Shown: positions 35,700 through 44,572, counted from the first letter of the stretch. The stretch: 64,000 bases of DNA from Geofilum rhodophaeum (GCF_002210225.1 NZ_MWUJ01000010.1:92966-156965), one strand, 5' to 3'. A program made the numbers and translations. The notes: a model not told the origin generated them from the sequence alone.

Positions 35700-37748
35700 A
35701 TGATGAAAATATTTAAGCAGGCATTGCCTGGAGTTCTGGCTTTGGCAGCCTTGCTCATGTCGGCTTGCAGCGTTGGCGAGCAAGCCAACCGTCGTGAAGT
35801 TCCTGAGGGGGTTTTTCAGGTGAACAATCCCGATTACGAGCTGAGTCCCTACACCGGAGTCACCCGGGCGCACTGGAAAGATGCTGCCCTTTATTTGTTG
35901 GAGGGGGCTTTTTCGCACCTCGACTCCATGAGTGGACCCATGCGCTTTCCCCGTCAACCCGGGAAGAGCTATCCGCAGGACGGCAAGTACAACGTAACAG
36001 AAAATCTGGAGGGTTTGTGTCGCACCCTTTTTATGGCGGCTCCCCTGTTGCGCGAAGATCCCGAATTGGAAGTTAAGGGGTATCCGGTGGCCGAGTATTA
36101 CCGTGGACAAATGTTGCAGTTAATCGACGCGGAGAGTCCCATGTACGTCAAACACATGACCAAACCAGGCTGGCCTTCTCAAACGCTCGTCGAATTTGGT
36201 GCTTTGGCCATTTCGCTGTCGGTAGCACCTGAGGTTTTATGGGAGCCCTTTAGTCAGGAAGAAAAAGACGCCCTGGCCGCATTGATGATCAGTTACGGCA
36301 ACGGTCCCACCGTTGCCTCCAACTGGCGTTTCTTCAACATCTTCGTGCTCAGCTTTTTTAAAGAGCAGGGCTATGAAGTCGACGAGCCATTGCTGGTCGA
36401 ATACATTGAGAAGTCGCTGGCTCAATACCGCGGTGAGGGTTGGTACAACGACAGTCCCGCCTACGACTTTTACAGCATGTGGGCCTTTCAGATGTATGGG
36501 AAAATCTGGTCCGAATTGTATGGCAAACGTCTGTATCCCGAGTATGCCAGTCGCTTCGAGGCCAATTTTGCCGATCTGACCGACAACTATCCCTACCTGT
36601 TCGACGCCAATGGTGAAATGATTATGTGGGGGCGGAGCATCGCCTATCGTTTTGCTGCTGCCGTTCCCTTTCCATTGATGGGTTGGGAGGCACGTGAGGA
36701 TGTAAATTATGGTTGGATGCGTAGAATTGCCTCTTCTACCATGTTGCAGTTTCTGCAGCATCCCGAGATGCTGCAAGACGAAGTGCCTACTTTAGGCTTT
36801 TATGGAGCCTTTGAGCCAGCCGTGCAGATCTACAGTTGCCGTGCCAGTGTTTATTGGATGGGCAAGCTGTTTATGGGCCTCTTGGTTCCCGAAGACAGCC
36901 CCTTCTGGACCGCTGAGGAGAACAATGGGGCCTGGGACAATGAACTGGCAAAGGGCGCAGTTTACAATAAGTTTCAACCCGGTTCTGAAATATTGATTAC
37001 CAATTACCCCAATATTGGTGCTTCAGAGGTAAGGGCCTGGTGTCATGAAAAAGTGGCCGACGACTGGCAGAAATTCCGGTCGACCGAAAATTATAACCGT
37101 CTGGCTTACAATACCGCTTTTCACTGGCAGGCCGATGGCGACCAGGGTGAGGTGGCCATGAACTATCTGTTTAAGAATGCCCGGGAAGAATGGGAGGCCT
37201 TCCGCCTTTATACCTTTAAGCGCTTTGAAGATGAGGTGTATTACCGGGATGTGGTGTTGGAAACAGATTCTGAATTGGCTATGAATCTGGCCGACATACC
37301 CCTTGCCAATGGCATTTTGCGGGTTGATCGTCAATTGAGTCCCAAAGCCGTTTCTATGCGACTGGGACATTATGCGCTGCCCGATTTGGGCGCAGGCATT
37401 AAGGAGGAAGTCCGACAGGTAGGCGACCACCAAGCCACCATTATCGACAACGGGACTTACCAGTTGGCACTGGTACCCTTGTCTGGGTGGACCAAGGTAG
37501 AGGTGGTGGCTGCACAGGGCTTACATCCCATCAGCAGCGACAGTAAAGTTGTTGTTGCTCAGGCAAACTACGATCCTGCCACCGCCGAAACCCCTGTTTT
37601 TGCAACACTGATGCTTTGGAAGAAGTCGGGCGAGCCATGGAGCAAGGCCGATTTGCTGCCGGTAAGCGGACTGGAATACCAGGCACAGCAAAATGCAGTA
37701 AGGGTAGCGCTTCGTAAAGGGGCCGATAAGTTGGTGCGATTTGAATAA
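35700..37748 (+). CDS. DUF2264 (GH154-like) lipoprotein, putative beta-glucuronidase
   Basis: A 682-residue lipoprotein (MMKIFKQALPGVLALAALLMSAC). The DUF2264 fold is indicated by 'YSPYTGVTRAHW'-like sequence near residue 50, 'RFPRQPGKSYPQ', 'NVTENLEGLCRTLFMAAPLL', 'SNWRFFNIFVLSFF' and 'GWYNDSPAYDFYSMWAFQMYG', which suit an (alpha/alpha)6-barrel followed by a beta domain. To my knowledge, DUF2264 members of CAZy family GH154 act as beta-glucuronidases in arabinogalactan loci of Bacteroides; here that activity is inferred from family membership only. It is co-transcribed with the GH43 upstream (27 bases) and GH16 downstream (17 bases). Confidence 0.78.
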   Translation: MMKIFKQALPGVLALAALLMSACSVGEQANRREVPEGVFQVNNPDYELSPYTGVTRAHWKDAALYLLEGAFSHLDSMSGPMRFPRQPGKSYPQDGKYNVTENLEGLCRTLFMAAPLLREDPELEVKGYPVAEYYRGQMLQLIDAESPMYVKHMTKPGWPSQTLVEFGALAISLSVAPEVLWEPFSQEEKDALAALMISYGNGPTVASNWRFFNIFVLSFFKEQGYEVDEPLLVEYIEKSLAQYRGEGWYNDSPAYDFYSMWAFQMYGKIWSELYGKRLYPEYASRFEANFADLTDNYPYLFDANGEMIMWGRSIAYRFAAAVPFPLMGWEAREDVNYGWMRRIASSTMLQFLQHPEMLQDEVPTLGFYGAFEPAVQIYSCRASVYWMGKLFMGLLVPEDSPFWTAEENNGAWDNELAKGAVYNKFQPGSEILITNYPNIGASEVRAWCHEKVADDWQKFRSTENYNRLAYNTAFHWQADGDQGEVAMNYLFKNAREEWEAFRLYTFKRFEDEVYYRDVVLETDSELAMNLADIPLANGILRVDRQLSPKAVSMRLGHYALPDLGAGIKEEVRQVGDHQATIIDNGTYQLALVPLSGWTKVEVVAAQGLHPISSDSKVVVAQANYDPATAETPVFATLMLWKKSGEPWSKADLLPVSGLEYQAQQNAVRVALRKGADKLVRFE

Positions 37749-37765
37749 ACTAAAGTAAGGAGAAG

Positions 37766-38662
37766 ATGAAAAGTGACAGAAACGGTCTGCTGATTGGTGC
37801 CGTCCTTGCCATGTCGGGATTTTGGTCCTGCAACACCAGCAGTGGCAACGACAAGGTTATGCCGACCATGGCCCTGGTCGTTCCCGAAGGTTATGAACTG
37901 GTTTGGGCCGACGAGTTTTCGGTGGATGGAAAGCCCAATTCTGAGTACTGGAATTACGAGGAAGGCTTCGTGCGCAATGAAGAAGCACAGTGGTACAGTC
38001 CCGATAATGTTTTTATTGAAGAGGGACTCCTTATATTTGAGGCGCAGCGCGAGCGTTACAGTAATCCCAACTATAATCCTCTAAGCGAAAACTGGCGCTT
38101 TAGACGGGAATTTATAGATTATACCTCTGCTTCTATAAAGACCAATGGGAAATTTACTTTTCAGTACGGCATTCTGGAGGTGAGGGCCCGTGTAGATGTG
38201 CGCAAAGGGTCGTGGCCGGCCATATGGACCCTGGGTGAGGACAGGCGTTGGCCCTTATGTGGGGAAATTGATGTGATGGAGTTTTATCGGGTCAACGACG
38301 AACCCTCCATTTTGGCCAATGCGGCCTGGTCGGTCGACCAGTCGTGGCAACCCAAATGGGATTCAGAGGTGCTGCCCCTGCAGCACTTTTTGGAGGGCAA
38401 TCCTTCCTGGGCCGAAGAGTTTCATGTGTGGCGCATGGAGTGGACCGAGGACCATATTCGGCTGTATCTCGACGACGAGCTGCTCAATGAAATTGCCGTG
38501 GCCGATACCGAGCATCCTGAGGATGGCTTCCACCCCTTTAGGCAGCCTCATTACATTTTGCTGAACCTGGCCATAGGTGCTAATGGGGGAGATCCGTCGG
38601 CCACGGAGTTCCCTTTACGCTATGAGGTAGATTACGTACGCGTTTTTCAAAAGGAACAGTAG
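37766..38662 (+). CDS. GH16-family lipoprotein endo-glycanase
   Basis: A 298-residue lipoprotein (…AMSGFWSC). The GH16 jelly-roll is complete, with the catalytic motif 'WPLCGEIDVMEFY' giving E167 (nucleophile), D169 and E172 (acid/base), plus 'SWPAIWTLGE' upstream and a C-terminal 'YEVDYVRVFQ'. The motif with a residue between D-V and E (ExDxxE) marks the beta-bulge group, which includes laminarinases, agarases and endo-beta-1,3-galactanases. With the GH43 and DUF2264 neighbours, cleavage of a beta-1,3-linked backbone is likely, but glucan versus galactan cannot be decided from sequence. It is the last gene of the locus. Confidence 0.88.
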   Translation: MKSDRNGLLIGAVLAMSGFWSCNTSSGNDKVMPTMALVVPEGYELVWADEFSVDGKPNSEYWNYEEGFVRNEEAQWYSPDNVFIEEGLLIFEAQRERYSNPNYNPLSENWRFRREFIDYTSASIKTNGKFTFQYGILEVRARVDVRKGSWPAIWTLGEDRRWPLCGEIDVMEFYRVNDEPSILANAAWSVDQSWQPKWDSEVLPLQHFLEGNPSWAEEFHVWRMEWTEDHIRLYLDDELLNEIAVADTEHPEDGFHPFRQPHYILLNLAIGANGGDPSATEFPLRYEVDYVRVFQKEQ

Positions 38663-38698
38663 TAGGCAGTGAAAATAATAAAGGCAATTGGTTTGTTG

Positions 38699-38747
38699 TC
38701 CTTCCCTTATGGCGGCCTGTGGTCGCTATGAGGGAAGGATTTTTTTT
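38699..38747 (+). terminator. Terminator closing the polysaccharide locus
   Basis: The stem TCCTTCCCTTAT/ATGAGGGAAGGA (38699-38710 with 38728-38739, one G-U) has a further paired GGCG/CGCT region inside and is followed by eight T. It lies 36 bases after the GH16 stop. Confidence 0.85.
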
Positions 38748-38754
38748 ATCTTTG
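38747..38754 (+). promoter_or_regulatory. Bacteroidota -7 promoter element for galT
   Basis: TATCTTTG fits the TAnnTTTG consensus and is followed by GCGGC, 65 bases before the galT start. It overlaps the T tail of the terminator of the preceding gene, an economical terminator-promoter arrangement. No clear -33 TTTG is visible. Confidence 0.6.
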
Positions 38755-38819
38755 CGGCTTCTCTCAAAAAGCCGGCTTCTTAATCTATTCATAACAACAT
38801 AAACAAAACAACATCAACT

Positions 38820-39866
38820 ATGGAGACTTTTGAATTTACTGAGCATTCGCATCGTCGTTTCAACCCCCTTAACGGAGAATGGGTGTTGGTATCGCCGCAT
38901 CGTACCAAACGTCCCTGGCAGGGAAAGGTGGAAAATCCTGCTGTGGCCGAGCGTCCGCAGTACGACCCGGGGTGTTATTTGTGTCCCGGTAACCAAAGGG
39001 CTGGCTCCGATACCAATCCCGATTATAAGGATGTTTTCGCCTTCCAGAACGATTTCAGTGCCCTTGTGCCGGATATCCCGGAGGGGGCTTTTGTAAAAGG
39101 CGATTTGTTCCGCGCCGAAAGCGAGCGTGGCTTCTGCAAGGTTATTTGCTTTTCGCCCCGCCACGACTTGACTATTCCCGAAATGGAAGTCTCAGCCATT
39201 CGCAAGGTGGTGGATTTGTGGTGCGAGGAGTACCGTAAGCTGGGTGCTATCGATTATGTGAATCACGTACAGATTTTTGAGAATAAGGGCGACATCATGG
39301 GCTGCAGCAATCCCCATCCCCACGGTCAGATTTGGGCCCAGAATGCGGTGCCCGCCGAACCAGCCAAAGAGTCCGTTCGTCAAAAGGCCTATTACGAGCA
39401 GCACGGTCGCACACTGCTGGAAGATTATGTGCAGGAGGAACTGGCTCTTAAAGATCGGATTTTGTTCGAAAACAGCCGTTTTGTGGCTTTGGTTCCTTTT
39501 TGGGCTACCTGGCCCTTCGAAGCCATGATCGTGTCAAAAAATGCAGTCAGCAACATTGCAGAGCTCGATGAAGCCGGTCGCGAAGCATTTGCCGATGCTT
39601 ATCGTCGCCTCACCATCATGTACGATAACCTTTTTGAGACTTCCTTTCCGTATTCGGCCGGTATTCATCAGGCGCCCACCGACGGGGCCGCCTATCCCGA
39701 GTGGCATTTGCACATGCATTTTTACCCGCCATTGTTGCGTTCAGCCACCATTAAGAAGTTTATGGTGGGCTATGAGATGCTGGCCAATCCGCAAAGAGAC
39801 ATCACTCCCGAACAGGCTGCTGAGCGCCTTAGGGCGCTGCCTGAGCTGCACTACAAGATGAGGTAG
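38820..39866 (+). CDS. galT: Galactose-1-phosphate uridylyltransferase
   Basis: A 348-residue class I GalT of full length. Zinc ligands C52, C55 (GCYLCPG) and H115 (SPRHD) are in the same numbering as the E. coli enzyme. The active-site string '[10 protein letters not shown]' (residues 163-172) holds the H-P-H pair, with H168 as the uridylylated nucleophile. A C-terminal '[11 protein letters not shown]' supplies the remaining ligands. The enzyme exchanges UMP between UDP-glucose and galactose-1-phosphate in the Leloir pathway. No galK or galM lies beside it. Its position next to the glycan locus suits release of galactose from the substrate, but GalT is a general housekeeping enzyme. Confidence 0.97.
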   Translation: METFEFTEHSHRRFNPLNGEWVLVSPHRTKRPWQGKVENPAVAERPQYDPGCYLCPGNQRAGSDTNPDYKDVFAFQNDFSALVPDIPEGAFVKGDLFRAESERGFCKVICFSPRHDLTIPEMEVSAIRKVVDLWCEEYRKLGAIDYVNHVQIFENKGDIMGCSNPHPHGQIWAQNAVPAEPAKESVRQKAYYEQHGRTLLEDYVQEELALKDRILFENSRFVALVPFWATWPFEAMIVSKNAVSNIAELDEAGREAFADAYRRLTIMYDNLFETSFPYSAGIHQAPTDGAAYPEWHLHMHFYPPLLRSATIKKFMVGYEMLANPQRDITPEQAAERLRALPELHYKMR

Positions 39867-39869
39867 GAG

Positions 39870-40188
39870 GGGCCCGTCCGGGCCCGTCCGGGCCTGCTGG
39901 GCTGCTGGGCCCCGCCCGGTCGTGGGCTCTCCCGGTACCCAGGGTTGAAACCCTGGGTTATGGTTGAGAGGAAGTGGTCAGGCGCTTTGCGCCTGTTCTG
40001 GAAAGCGGACTGAAGTCCGCGGCTAAGGGGCACCCGTGCCCCGTAGCTTGGGGCCCGTCAAAGAAGGGGATCGCTCTGACCAGCTATCGAGGCGCAGCCT
40101 CGAGGGGACTTCAGTCCCCTTTTCTGTCCGTGCCCCTGCTGGGGCACACCGCTTCTTCCCAATCATAGCCCAGGACTTCAGTCCTGGG
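39870..40188. repeat. Cluster of REP-like palindromes
   Basis: This GC-rich intergenic stretch starts with tandem GGCCCGTCCG copies (39871-39890) and then holds eight consecutive perfect short hairpins at 39937-39958, 39979-39995, 40005-40020, 40027-40042, 40087-40103, 40104-40119, 40130-40147 and 40169-40188. Three of them share the GACT-(GA/TC)-AGTC core (GCGGACTGAAGTCCGC, GGGGACTTCAGTCCCC, CCCAGGACTTCAGTCCTGGG). The layout resembles REP/BIME clusters mobilised by RAYT (Y1 tyrosine) transposases. No transposase gene is in the window. No protein is likely here despite open frames. Confidence 0.75.
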
Positions 40189-40526
40189 TGGCTTGTGCGC
40201 CGGCCCATGATCGGCGTATTTAAAGAAAAAAATCCTTATTAGGGCTTTATATAAAGAAGAATTTCTTTAATGATGTGAAAAAGTTTAAAGTGAAAGTGGG
40301 TTTAAGTGCCTGTTTTTGCTGGTGATATGAGTTAAAAAGCTGCCGTATAACAGCAGATAGGCTGAGGCTTTTATGCTATACAACACTTTTGATGCGTACG
40401 TGTGGTGATTTTTAGCCTTCTAGGCCTTGTAATAAATTGTTAATTAGAACGGTAACTGTTTTCCTGTTAAAAAACAAGTGATTTGTTAATACTCATTAAA
40501 TATGTGGTTGATTTGTTCAATTAAAG
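40189..40526. other. AT-rich intergenic stretch
   Basis: Between the hairpin cluster and the promoter of the biotin-carrier gene, base composition falls sharply and no ORF, RNA gene or clear hairpin is evident. It may act as an upstream regulatory region. Confidence 0.4.
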
Positions 40527-40534
40527 TAATTTTG
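40527..40534 (+). promoter_or_regulatory. Probable -7 promoter element for biotin-carrier operon
   Basis: TAATTTTG matches TAnnTTTG and lies 39 bases upstream of the start codon at 40574. TTG at 40508-40510 is a possible -33 element with 16 bases between, slightly short. Confidence 0.5.
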
Positions 40535-40573
40535 CAGTATTAGATTTTTAGAACATTTAATACCATATATTCT

Positions 40574-40948
40574 ATGAAGAAGTATTTGATTACCGTAAAC
40601 GACAAACAGTACGAGGTGGAAGTGGCAGAGGTGAAGGCGGCTAAGTCGCAGGCGAAGCGCAATCTGGAAACTGCACCCAAAATGAAGACGCCGGTTTCTC
40701 CGGACCAAATCAAATCTAAGAAGCAGGTGAATGGCGGCAAATCGGTTTCTGCACCGATGCCGGGCAGTGTGCTGAAGGTTTTGGTTACCGAGGGAGATGT
40801 TGTTCGCAAAGGTCAGGCTCTTTTGGTTTTTGAGGCCATGAAAATGGAGAACGAGCTGACTGCGCCTTGTGACGGGATTGTAGCCCAGGTGAATGCCAAA
40901 GAAGGTGGCGTTATGGCTGTGGGTGATGTTTTGGTGGTGATTGAATAG
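40574..40948 (+). CDS. Biotin carboxyl carrier protein of an acyl-CoA/keto-acid carboxyltransferase
   Basis: A 124-residue protein with the biotinyl domain in its C-terminal half. The attachment motif is 'FEAMKMENEL' with biotinylated K90, and 'APMPGSVLKVLVTEGD' precedes it. Residues 20-58 form a charged, lysine-rich linker. It lies 17 bases upstream of the carboxyltransferase alpha subunit and is clearly co-transcribed with it. Such pairs occur in sodium-pumping decarboxylases (oxaloacetate, methylmalonyl-CoA), transcarboxylases and two-subunit pyruvate carboxylase. No biotin carboxylase or membrane beta subunit lies in this window. Confidence 0.9.
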   Translation: MKKYLITVNDKQYEVEVAEVKAAKSQAKRNLETAPKMKTPVSPDQIKSKKQVNGGKSVSAPMPGSVLKVLVTEGDVVRKGQALLVFEAMKMENELTAPCDGIVAQVNAKEGGVMAVGDVLVVIE

Positions 40949-40965
40949 CTTAAAAGAACTTTGCA

Positions 40966-42513
40966 ATGAGAAAAGTAGGAATTACAGAAACCATACTTCG
41001 GGATGCACACCAGTCGCTCATTGCGACGCGGATGCGTACCGAGGATATGTTACCAATTATAGAACAACTTGATGAGGTGGGTTACCACTCCCTGGAGGCC
41101 TGGGGTGGTGCTACTTTTGATGCTTGTATTCGATTTTTGAATGAGGACCCCTGGGAGCGTTTGCGCAAGATCAAGGACAAGGCTAAGAAAACGCCTTTGC
41201 AGATGTTGTTGCGGGGACAAAATCTTTTGGGTTACCGTCACTACGCCGACGATGTGGTGGAGTACTTTGTACAGAAGGCTGTTGCCAACGGTATGGACAT
41301 CATTCGTATTTTCGATGCGCTGAACGATCCCCGTAACATTGAAACCGCTATTAAGGCTTGTATCAAGGAGGGTGGACACGCCCAGGCCTGTATGAGCTAT
41401 ACCACCAGTCCCTTCCACAGTCTGGAGCAGTTTGCCAAGGACGCCAAGACGCTGGAGGATATGGGTGCCCATTCGGTTTGTATCAAAGATATGGCCGGTT
41501 TGTTGAAGCCTTACGATGCCTACGATTTGATTAAGGCCATTAAGGAAACAGTTAAAATTCCGGTGCAATTGCACACCCACTATACCAGTGGTGTGGCTTC
41601 CATGACTTACATTAAGGCCATTGAGGCGGGTGTCGATGTGGTGGATACCGCCATTTCGCCCATGTCGGGTGGTACTTCTCAGCCGGCCACCGAGCCTTTG
41701 GTGGCTTCCTTGCAGGGAACGCCCTACGATACCGGTCTGGATTTGTTGAAATTGAGCGATATTGCTGAGTACTTCCGTCCCTTCCGCGAGAAGTGGATTG
41801 AAAACGGCATGCTCGATACCAAAATGTTGGGTGTGGATGCCAATGCCCTGATTTATCAGGTGCCCGGAGGTATGTTGAGTAACCTGGTGTCGCAGTTGAA
41901 GCAGGCCAATGCTTTGGATAAGTACGAGGAAGTGCTCCGGGAAGTCCCCCGTGTACGTGCCGACTTCGGTTATCCGCCGCTGGTTACCCCTTCGAGTCAG
42001 ATCGTTGGTACCCAGGCCGTATTTAACGTACTGATGGGTGAGCGCTACAAAATGGTGCCTAAGGAGTCTAAGGGTATTGTTAAAGGCGAGTACGGTCAGT
42101 CCCCCGCCCCCATCGACGAGGAATTGGTGAAGAAAATACTGGGCGATGAAGAACGCATTACCTGTCGCCCTGCCGATTTGATTAAGCCTGAATTGGATAC
42201 CATTCGGGAGAAAATTGCCGATTACATTCAGCAGGATGAGGACGTATTGACCTACGCTTTGCTGCCTCAGGTAGCCGAGAAATTCTTTAAACTGCGTAAA
42301 GAAGGCAAATTGGGTCAGGTGGAAGAGCCTGCACCCAAAACACCCAAAGCCGAACCCGCTAAAGCGCAGACGGCTGAGGAAGATGATGACGAGCTGGTTG
42401 CTGTAATTTCTGCAGCAGTAGCTGCCGCTGAAGGCGGCAACAACGGCCAGTACGCCATCTCCAGCATCAAACAAGTGAGTCCTTGGGTATTGTCTGGTCG
42501 TTTACACAGATAA
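40966..42513 (+). CDS. Carboxyltransferase subunit (oxaloacetate decarboxylase alpha / pyruvate carboxylase B-like)
   Basis: A 515-residue protein. The HMGL-like TIM barrel is shown by 'ITETILRDAHQSLIATRMRT' at the N-terminus, 'DGV… IRIFDALND' and the metal-binding 'LHTHYTSG'. The PYC/OADA conserved domain follows ('YQVPGGMLSNLVSQLKQ'). The usual C-terminal biotinyl domain is absent because biotin is carried by the separate upstream gene. An acidic/alanine-rich tail after about residue 455 ends in 'SPWVLSGRLHR', which resembles the end of small OadG/MmdD-type subunits. The enzyme moves a carboxyl group between biotin and a keto acid or acyl-CoA. The exact substrate cannot be fixed. Confidence 0.88.
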   Translation: MRKVGITETILRDAHQSLIATRMRTEDMLPIIEQLDEVGYHSLEAWGGATFDACIRFLNEDPWERLRKIKDKAKKTPLQMLLRGQNLLGYRHYADDVVEYFVQKAVANGMDIIRIFDALNDPRNIETAIKACIKEGGHAQACMSYTTSPFHSLEQFAKDAKTLEDMGAHSVCIKDMAGLLKPYDAYDLIKAIKETVKIPVQLHTHYTSGVASMTYIKAIEAGVDVVDTAISPMSGGTSQPATEPLVASLQGTPYDTGLDLLKLSDIAEYFRPFREKWIENGMLDTKMLGVDANALIYQVPGGMLSNLVSQLKQANALDKYEEVLREVPRVRADFGYPPLVTPSSQIVGTQAVFNVLMGERYKMVPKESKGIVKGEYGQSPAPIDEELVKKILGDEERITCRPADLIKPELDTIREKIADYIQQDEDVLTYALLPQVAEKFFKLRKEGKLGQVEEPAPKTPKAEPAKAQTAEEDDDELVAVISAAVAAAEGGNNGQYAISSIKQVSPWVLSGRLHR

Positions 42514-42546
42514 TAGTCCATACTTGTTCGTTTATATATGGGGAAA

Positions 42547-42572
42547 GGTCGCTCGCAAGAGCGGCCTTTTTT
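42547..42572 (+). terminator. Terminator after carboxyltransferase gene
   Basis: The stem GGTCGCTC/GAGCGGCC (one G-U) around GCAA is followed by six T. It starts 34 bases after the stop codon. Confidence 0.88.
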
Positions 42573-42580
42573 CGTAAATC

Positions 42581-42611
42581 TTGGCAGCTCGCATCCTGAT
42601 GGGTATCTTTG
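42581..42611 (+). promoter_or_regulatory. Bacteroidota promoter for recQ
   Basis: TTG at 42581-42583 and TATCTTTG at 42604-42611 are separated by 20 bases, a near-ideal -33/-7 pair. The recQ start codon is 35 bases downstream. Confidence 0.75.
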
Positions 42612-42646
42612 CGGGAATTGTGTTCACTTCCATATCTTAAAGAACT

Positions 42647-44572
42647 ATGTCCGTCCTACTTCAGACCCTGCAACAAAATTTCGGTTACAACGCCTTTCGG
42701 GGTGGACAGGAAAAAGCCATACAGTGCTTGTTGGATGGGCGTTCTGCCGCAGCCATTTTTCCCACCGGTTCGGGCAAGTCGCTCATTTATCAGCTGGCTG
42801 CCCTGCACCTGCCGCATCTTACGCTGGTGGTTTCACCCCTGTTGGCCCTCATCAGCGATCAGTTGGAGGCGATGCAGCGCTTTGGCATACCCGCTGCCCG
42901 CATCGATTCCACGCAAAAGCCGCAGGAGGTGCAACAAATCAGGGAGGACATTCGCAAGGGACGCACCAAGGTGCTGATGGTGTCGGTGGAGCGCTTCAAA
43001 AACGAAGGTTTTCGGCGCTTTTTGTCGGAGCTCCCAATTTCCCTCCTGGTGGTAGATGAGGCGCACTGCATATCGGAATGGGGCCACAATTTCAGGCCCG
43101 ATTATTTGAAATTGCCGGAGTATAAGCGCGATTTTTCGATGGAGCGGGTGCTCCTGCTTACGGCTACCGCTACGCCGAGGGTCATTGAGGATATGTGTCG
43201 CCGCTTCGACATTGCCCGTGAGGATGTGGTGCTGACCGGTTTTTACCGCCCCAATCTTCACCTGGAGGTGCGTGCCGTAGCCGAAGACCAAAAGATGGAG
43301 GAGCTGGTGCAGGTGCTGGAACCCGATGCGGGTCGCTCCGCCATTGTTTACGTTACGCTGCAAAAGACCGCTGAGACGGTGGCTGCCGGTTTGCGCGAGC
43401 GGGGCGTGGTGGCTGCCGCCTACCATGCGGGGATGAACAGCGTGGACCGCGCTTCCATTCAGTCGGCCTTCATGTACGGACAGGTGCCGGTAATCGTGGC
43501 CACCATTGCCTTTGGCATGGGCATCGACAAGCCGGACATTCGTTGTGTTGTGCATTACGACCTGCCCAAATCCCTCGAAGGCTACAGTCAGGAAATCGGT
43601 CGCGCCGGTCGCGATGGCGAAACGTCCCGTTGCGTGTTGCTGGGGAATCTGGACGGACTGGCGGTGCTGGAGAATTTCGTATATGGCGATACCCCGGAGG
43701 CAGCTGCCATCGCTAAAGTGCTCCGCGACATTCAGGAGGCGGGTCAAAGATTTGAGTTTCAGCTGACCGACTTGTCGACCCGCAGCGACATTCGGCAGTT
43801 GCCTTTAAAGACGCTGATGGTGTATTTGGAGATGGATGGACTTGTGCGACCGCTTTACAGTTATTTTGCCCACTATCGTTTTAAGCTCAACCGAACGCCG
43901 GAGCAGATTGCTGCCGCTTTTGGCGGGGAACGGGGACGTTTTATTGAGGCGGTGTTTGCCCACAGCAAGAGGGCGAGATTGTGGTGGACGGTCGATTTTG
44001 AGGCCATCACCGCCCATTATCCCTGCGAGAGGAAGCGCGTTGTGGCGGCCCTGGATTATTTGAACGATCAGGGGGCGCTGCAGCTCGAGTTCAGTGGGAT
44101 GACCGAGGTGTATGAAGTGCTGCAGCCCGGTTTCGACCTGGAATCGGTGGCGCAGGGGCTTCATCGGCGCTTTGCCGACAAGGAGGCGGCCGAAGTGGCA
44201 CGTATTGCGGAGATGCTCGATTTCTTTGGGAGCAGCAGCTGCCTGTCTAAGCGCTTGTCGGCCTATTTTGGAGAAGATACCGGGTGGACGCGCTGCGAAA
44301 GCTGTTCGGTTTGTCGACATGGCGGCGTGCAGCTCCGGCGCACCCGCGAACTGCCGCCCTTAAGCAGGCAGATGGTGGCGGATGCCTTGGTCGATTTGCA
44401 GGAGGTGCTGCCCGAGGAGAAGCGCACACCGGTGTTGCAGGCCCGTTTTTTATGTGCCCTGCATACGCCGGTTTTTACGCAGTTGAAGGCGGCCAGACTC
44501 AAAGGTTACGGTGTCCTGGAGCATTACCGCTTTAAGGAAGTCCTCCAGGTGCTTACCGACACAGGGGCTTAG
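42647..44572 (+). CDS. recQ: RecQ-family ATP-dependent DNA helicase
   Basis: A 641-residue DEAH-box helicase. Motif I is 'FPTGSGKSLIYQL', motif II 'VVDEAHCISEWGHNFRPDY' (with the RecQ aromatic-rich loop), motif III 'LLTATATP', and motif VI 'QEIGRAGRDGE'. The zinc-binding region is seen as 'CLSKRLSAYF… TRCESCSVCRHGG' (four cysteines), followed by an RQC-like winged-helix region. I see no HRDC domain in the last 80 residues, so this is a shorter RecQ form. It unwinds recombination and replication intermediates. It is transcribed alone from its own promoter and is convergent with the decarboxylase gene. Confidence 0.93.
   Translation: MSVLLQTLQQNFGYNAFRGGQEKAIQCLLDGRSAAAIFPTGSGKSLIYQLAALHLPHLTLVVSPLLALISDQLEAMQRFGIPAARIDSTQKPQEVQQIREDIRKGRTKVLMVSVERFKNEGFRRFLSELPISLLVVDEAHCISEWGHNFRPDYLKLPEYKRDFSMERVLLLTATATPRVIEDMCRRFDIAREDVVLTGFYRPNLHLEVRAVAEDQKMEELVQVLEPDAGRSAIVYVTLQKTAETVAAGLRERGVVAAAYHAGMNSVDRASIQSAFMYGQVPVIVATIAFGMGIDKPDIRCVVHYDLPKSLEGYSQEIGRAGRDGETSRCVLLGNLDGLAVLENFVYGDTPEAAAIAKVLRDIQEAGQRFEFQLTDLSTRSDIRQLPLKTLMVYLEMDGLVRPLYSYFAHYRFKLNRTPEQIAAAFGGERGRFIEAVFAHSKRARLWWTVDFEAITAHYPCERKRVVAALDYLNDQGALQLEFSGMTEVYEVLQPGFDLESVAQGLHRRFADKEAAEVARIAEMLDFFGSSSCLSKRLSAYFGEDTGWTRCESCSVCRHGGVQLRRTRELPPLSRQMVADALVDLQEVLPEEKRTPVLQARFLCALHTPVFTQLKAARLKGYGVLEHYRFKEVLQVLTDTGA

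Noticed and set aside
39870..40188. CRISPR or small protein genes in the hairpin cluster
   Set aside because: The hairpins differ in sequence and spacing, and the short open frames on both strands merely follow the GC-rich palindromes.
41050..42474. 474-codon minus-strand open frame opposite the carboxyltransferase
   Set aside because: It is the mirror of a well-conserved gene with strong codon bias; its translation is rich in H, Q and L with no domain.
42833..43747. 304-codon minus-strand open frame inside recQ
   Set aside because: It is antisense to the conserved helicase motifs and has no recognisable domain.
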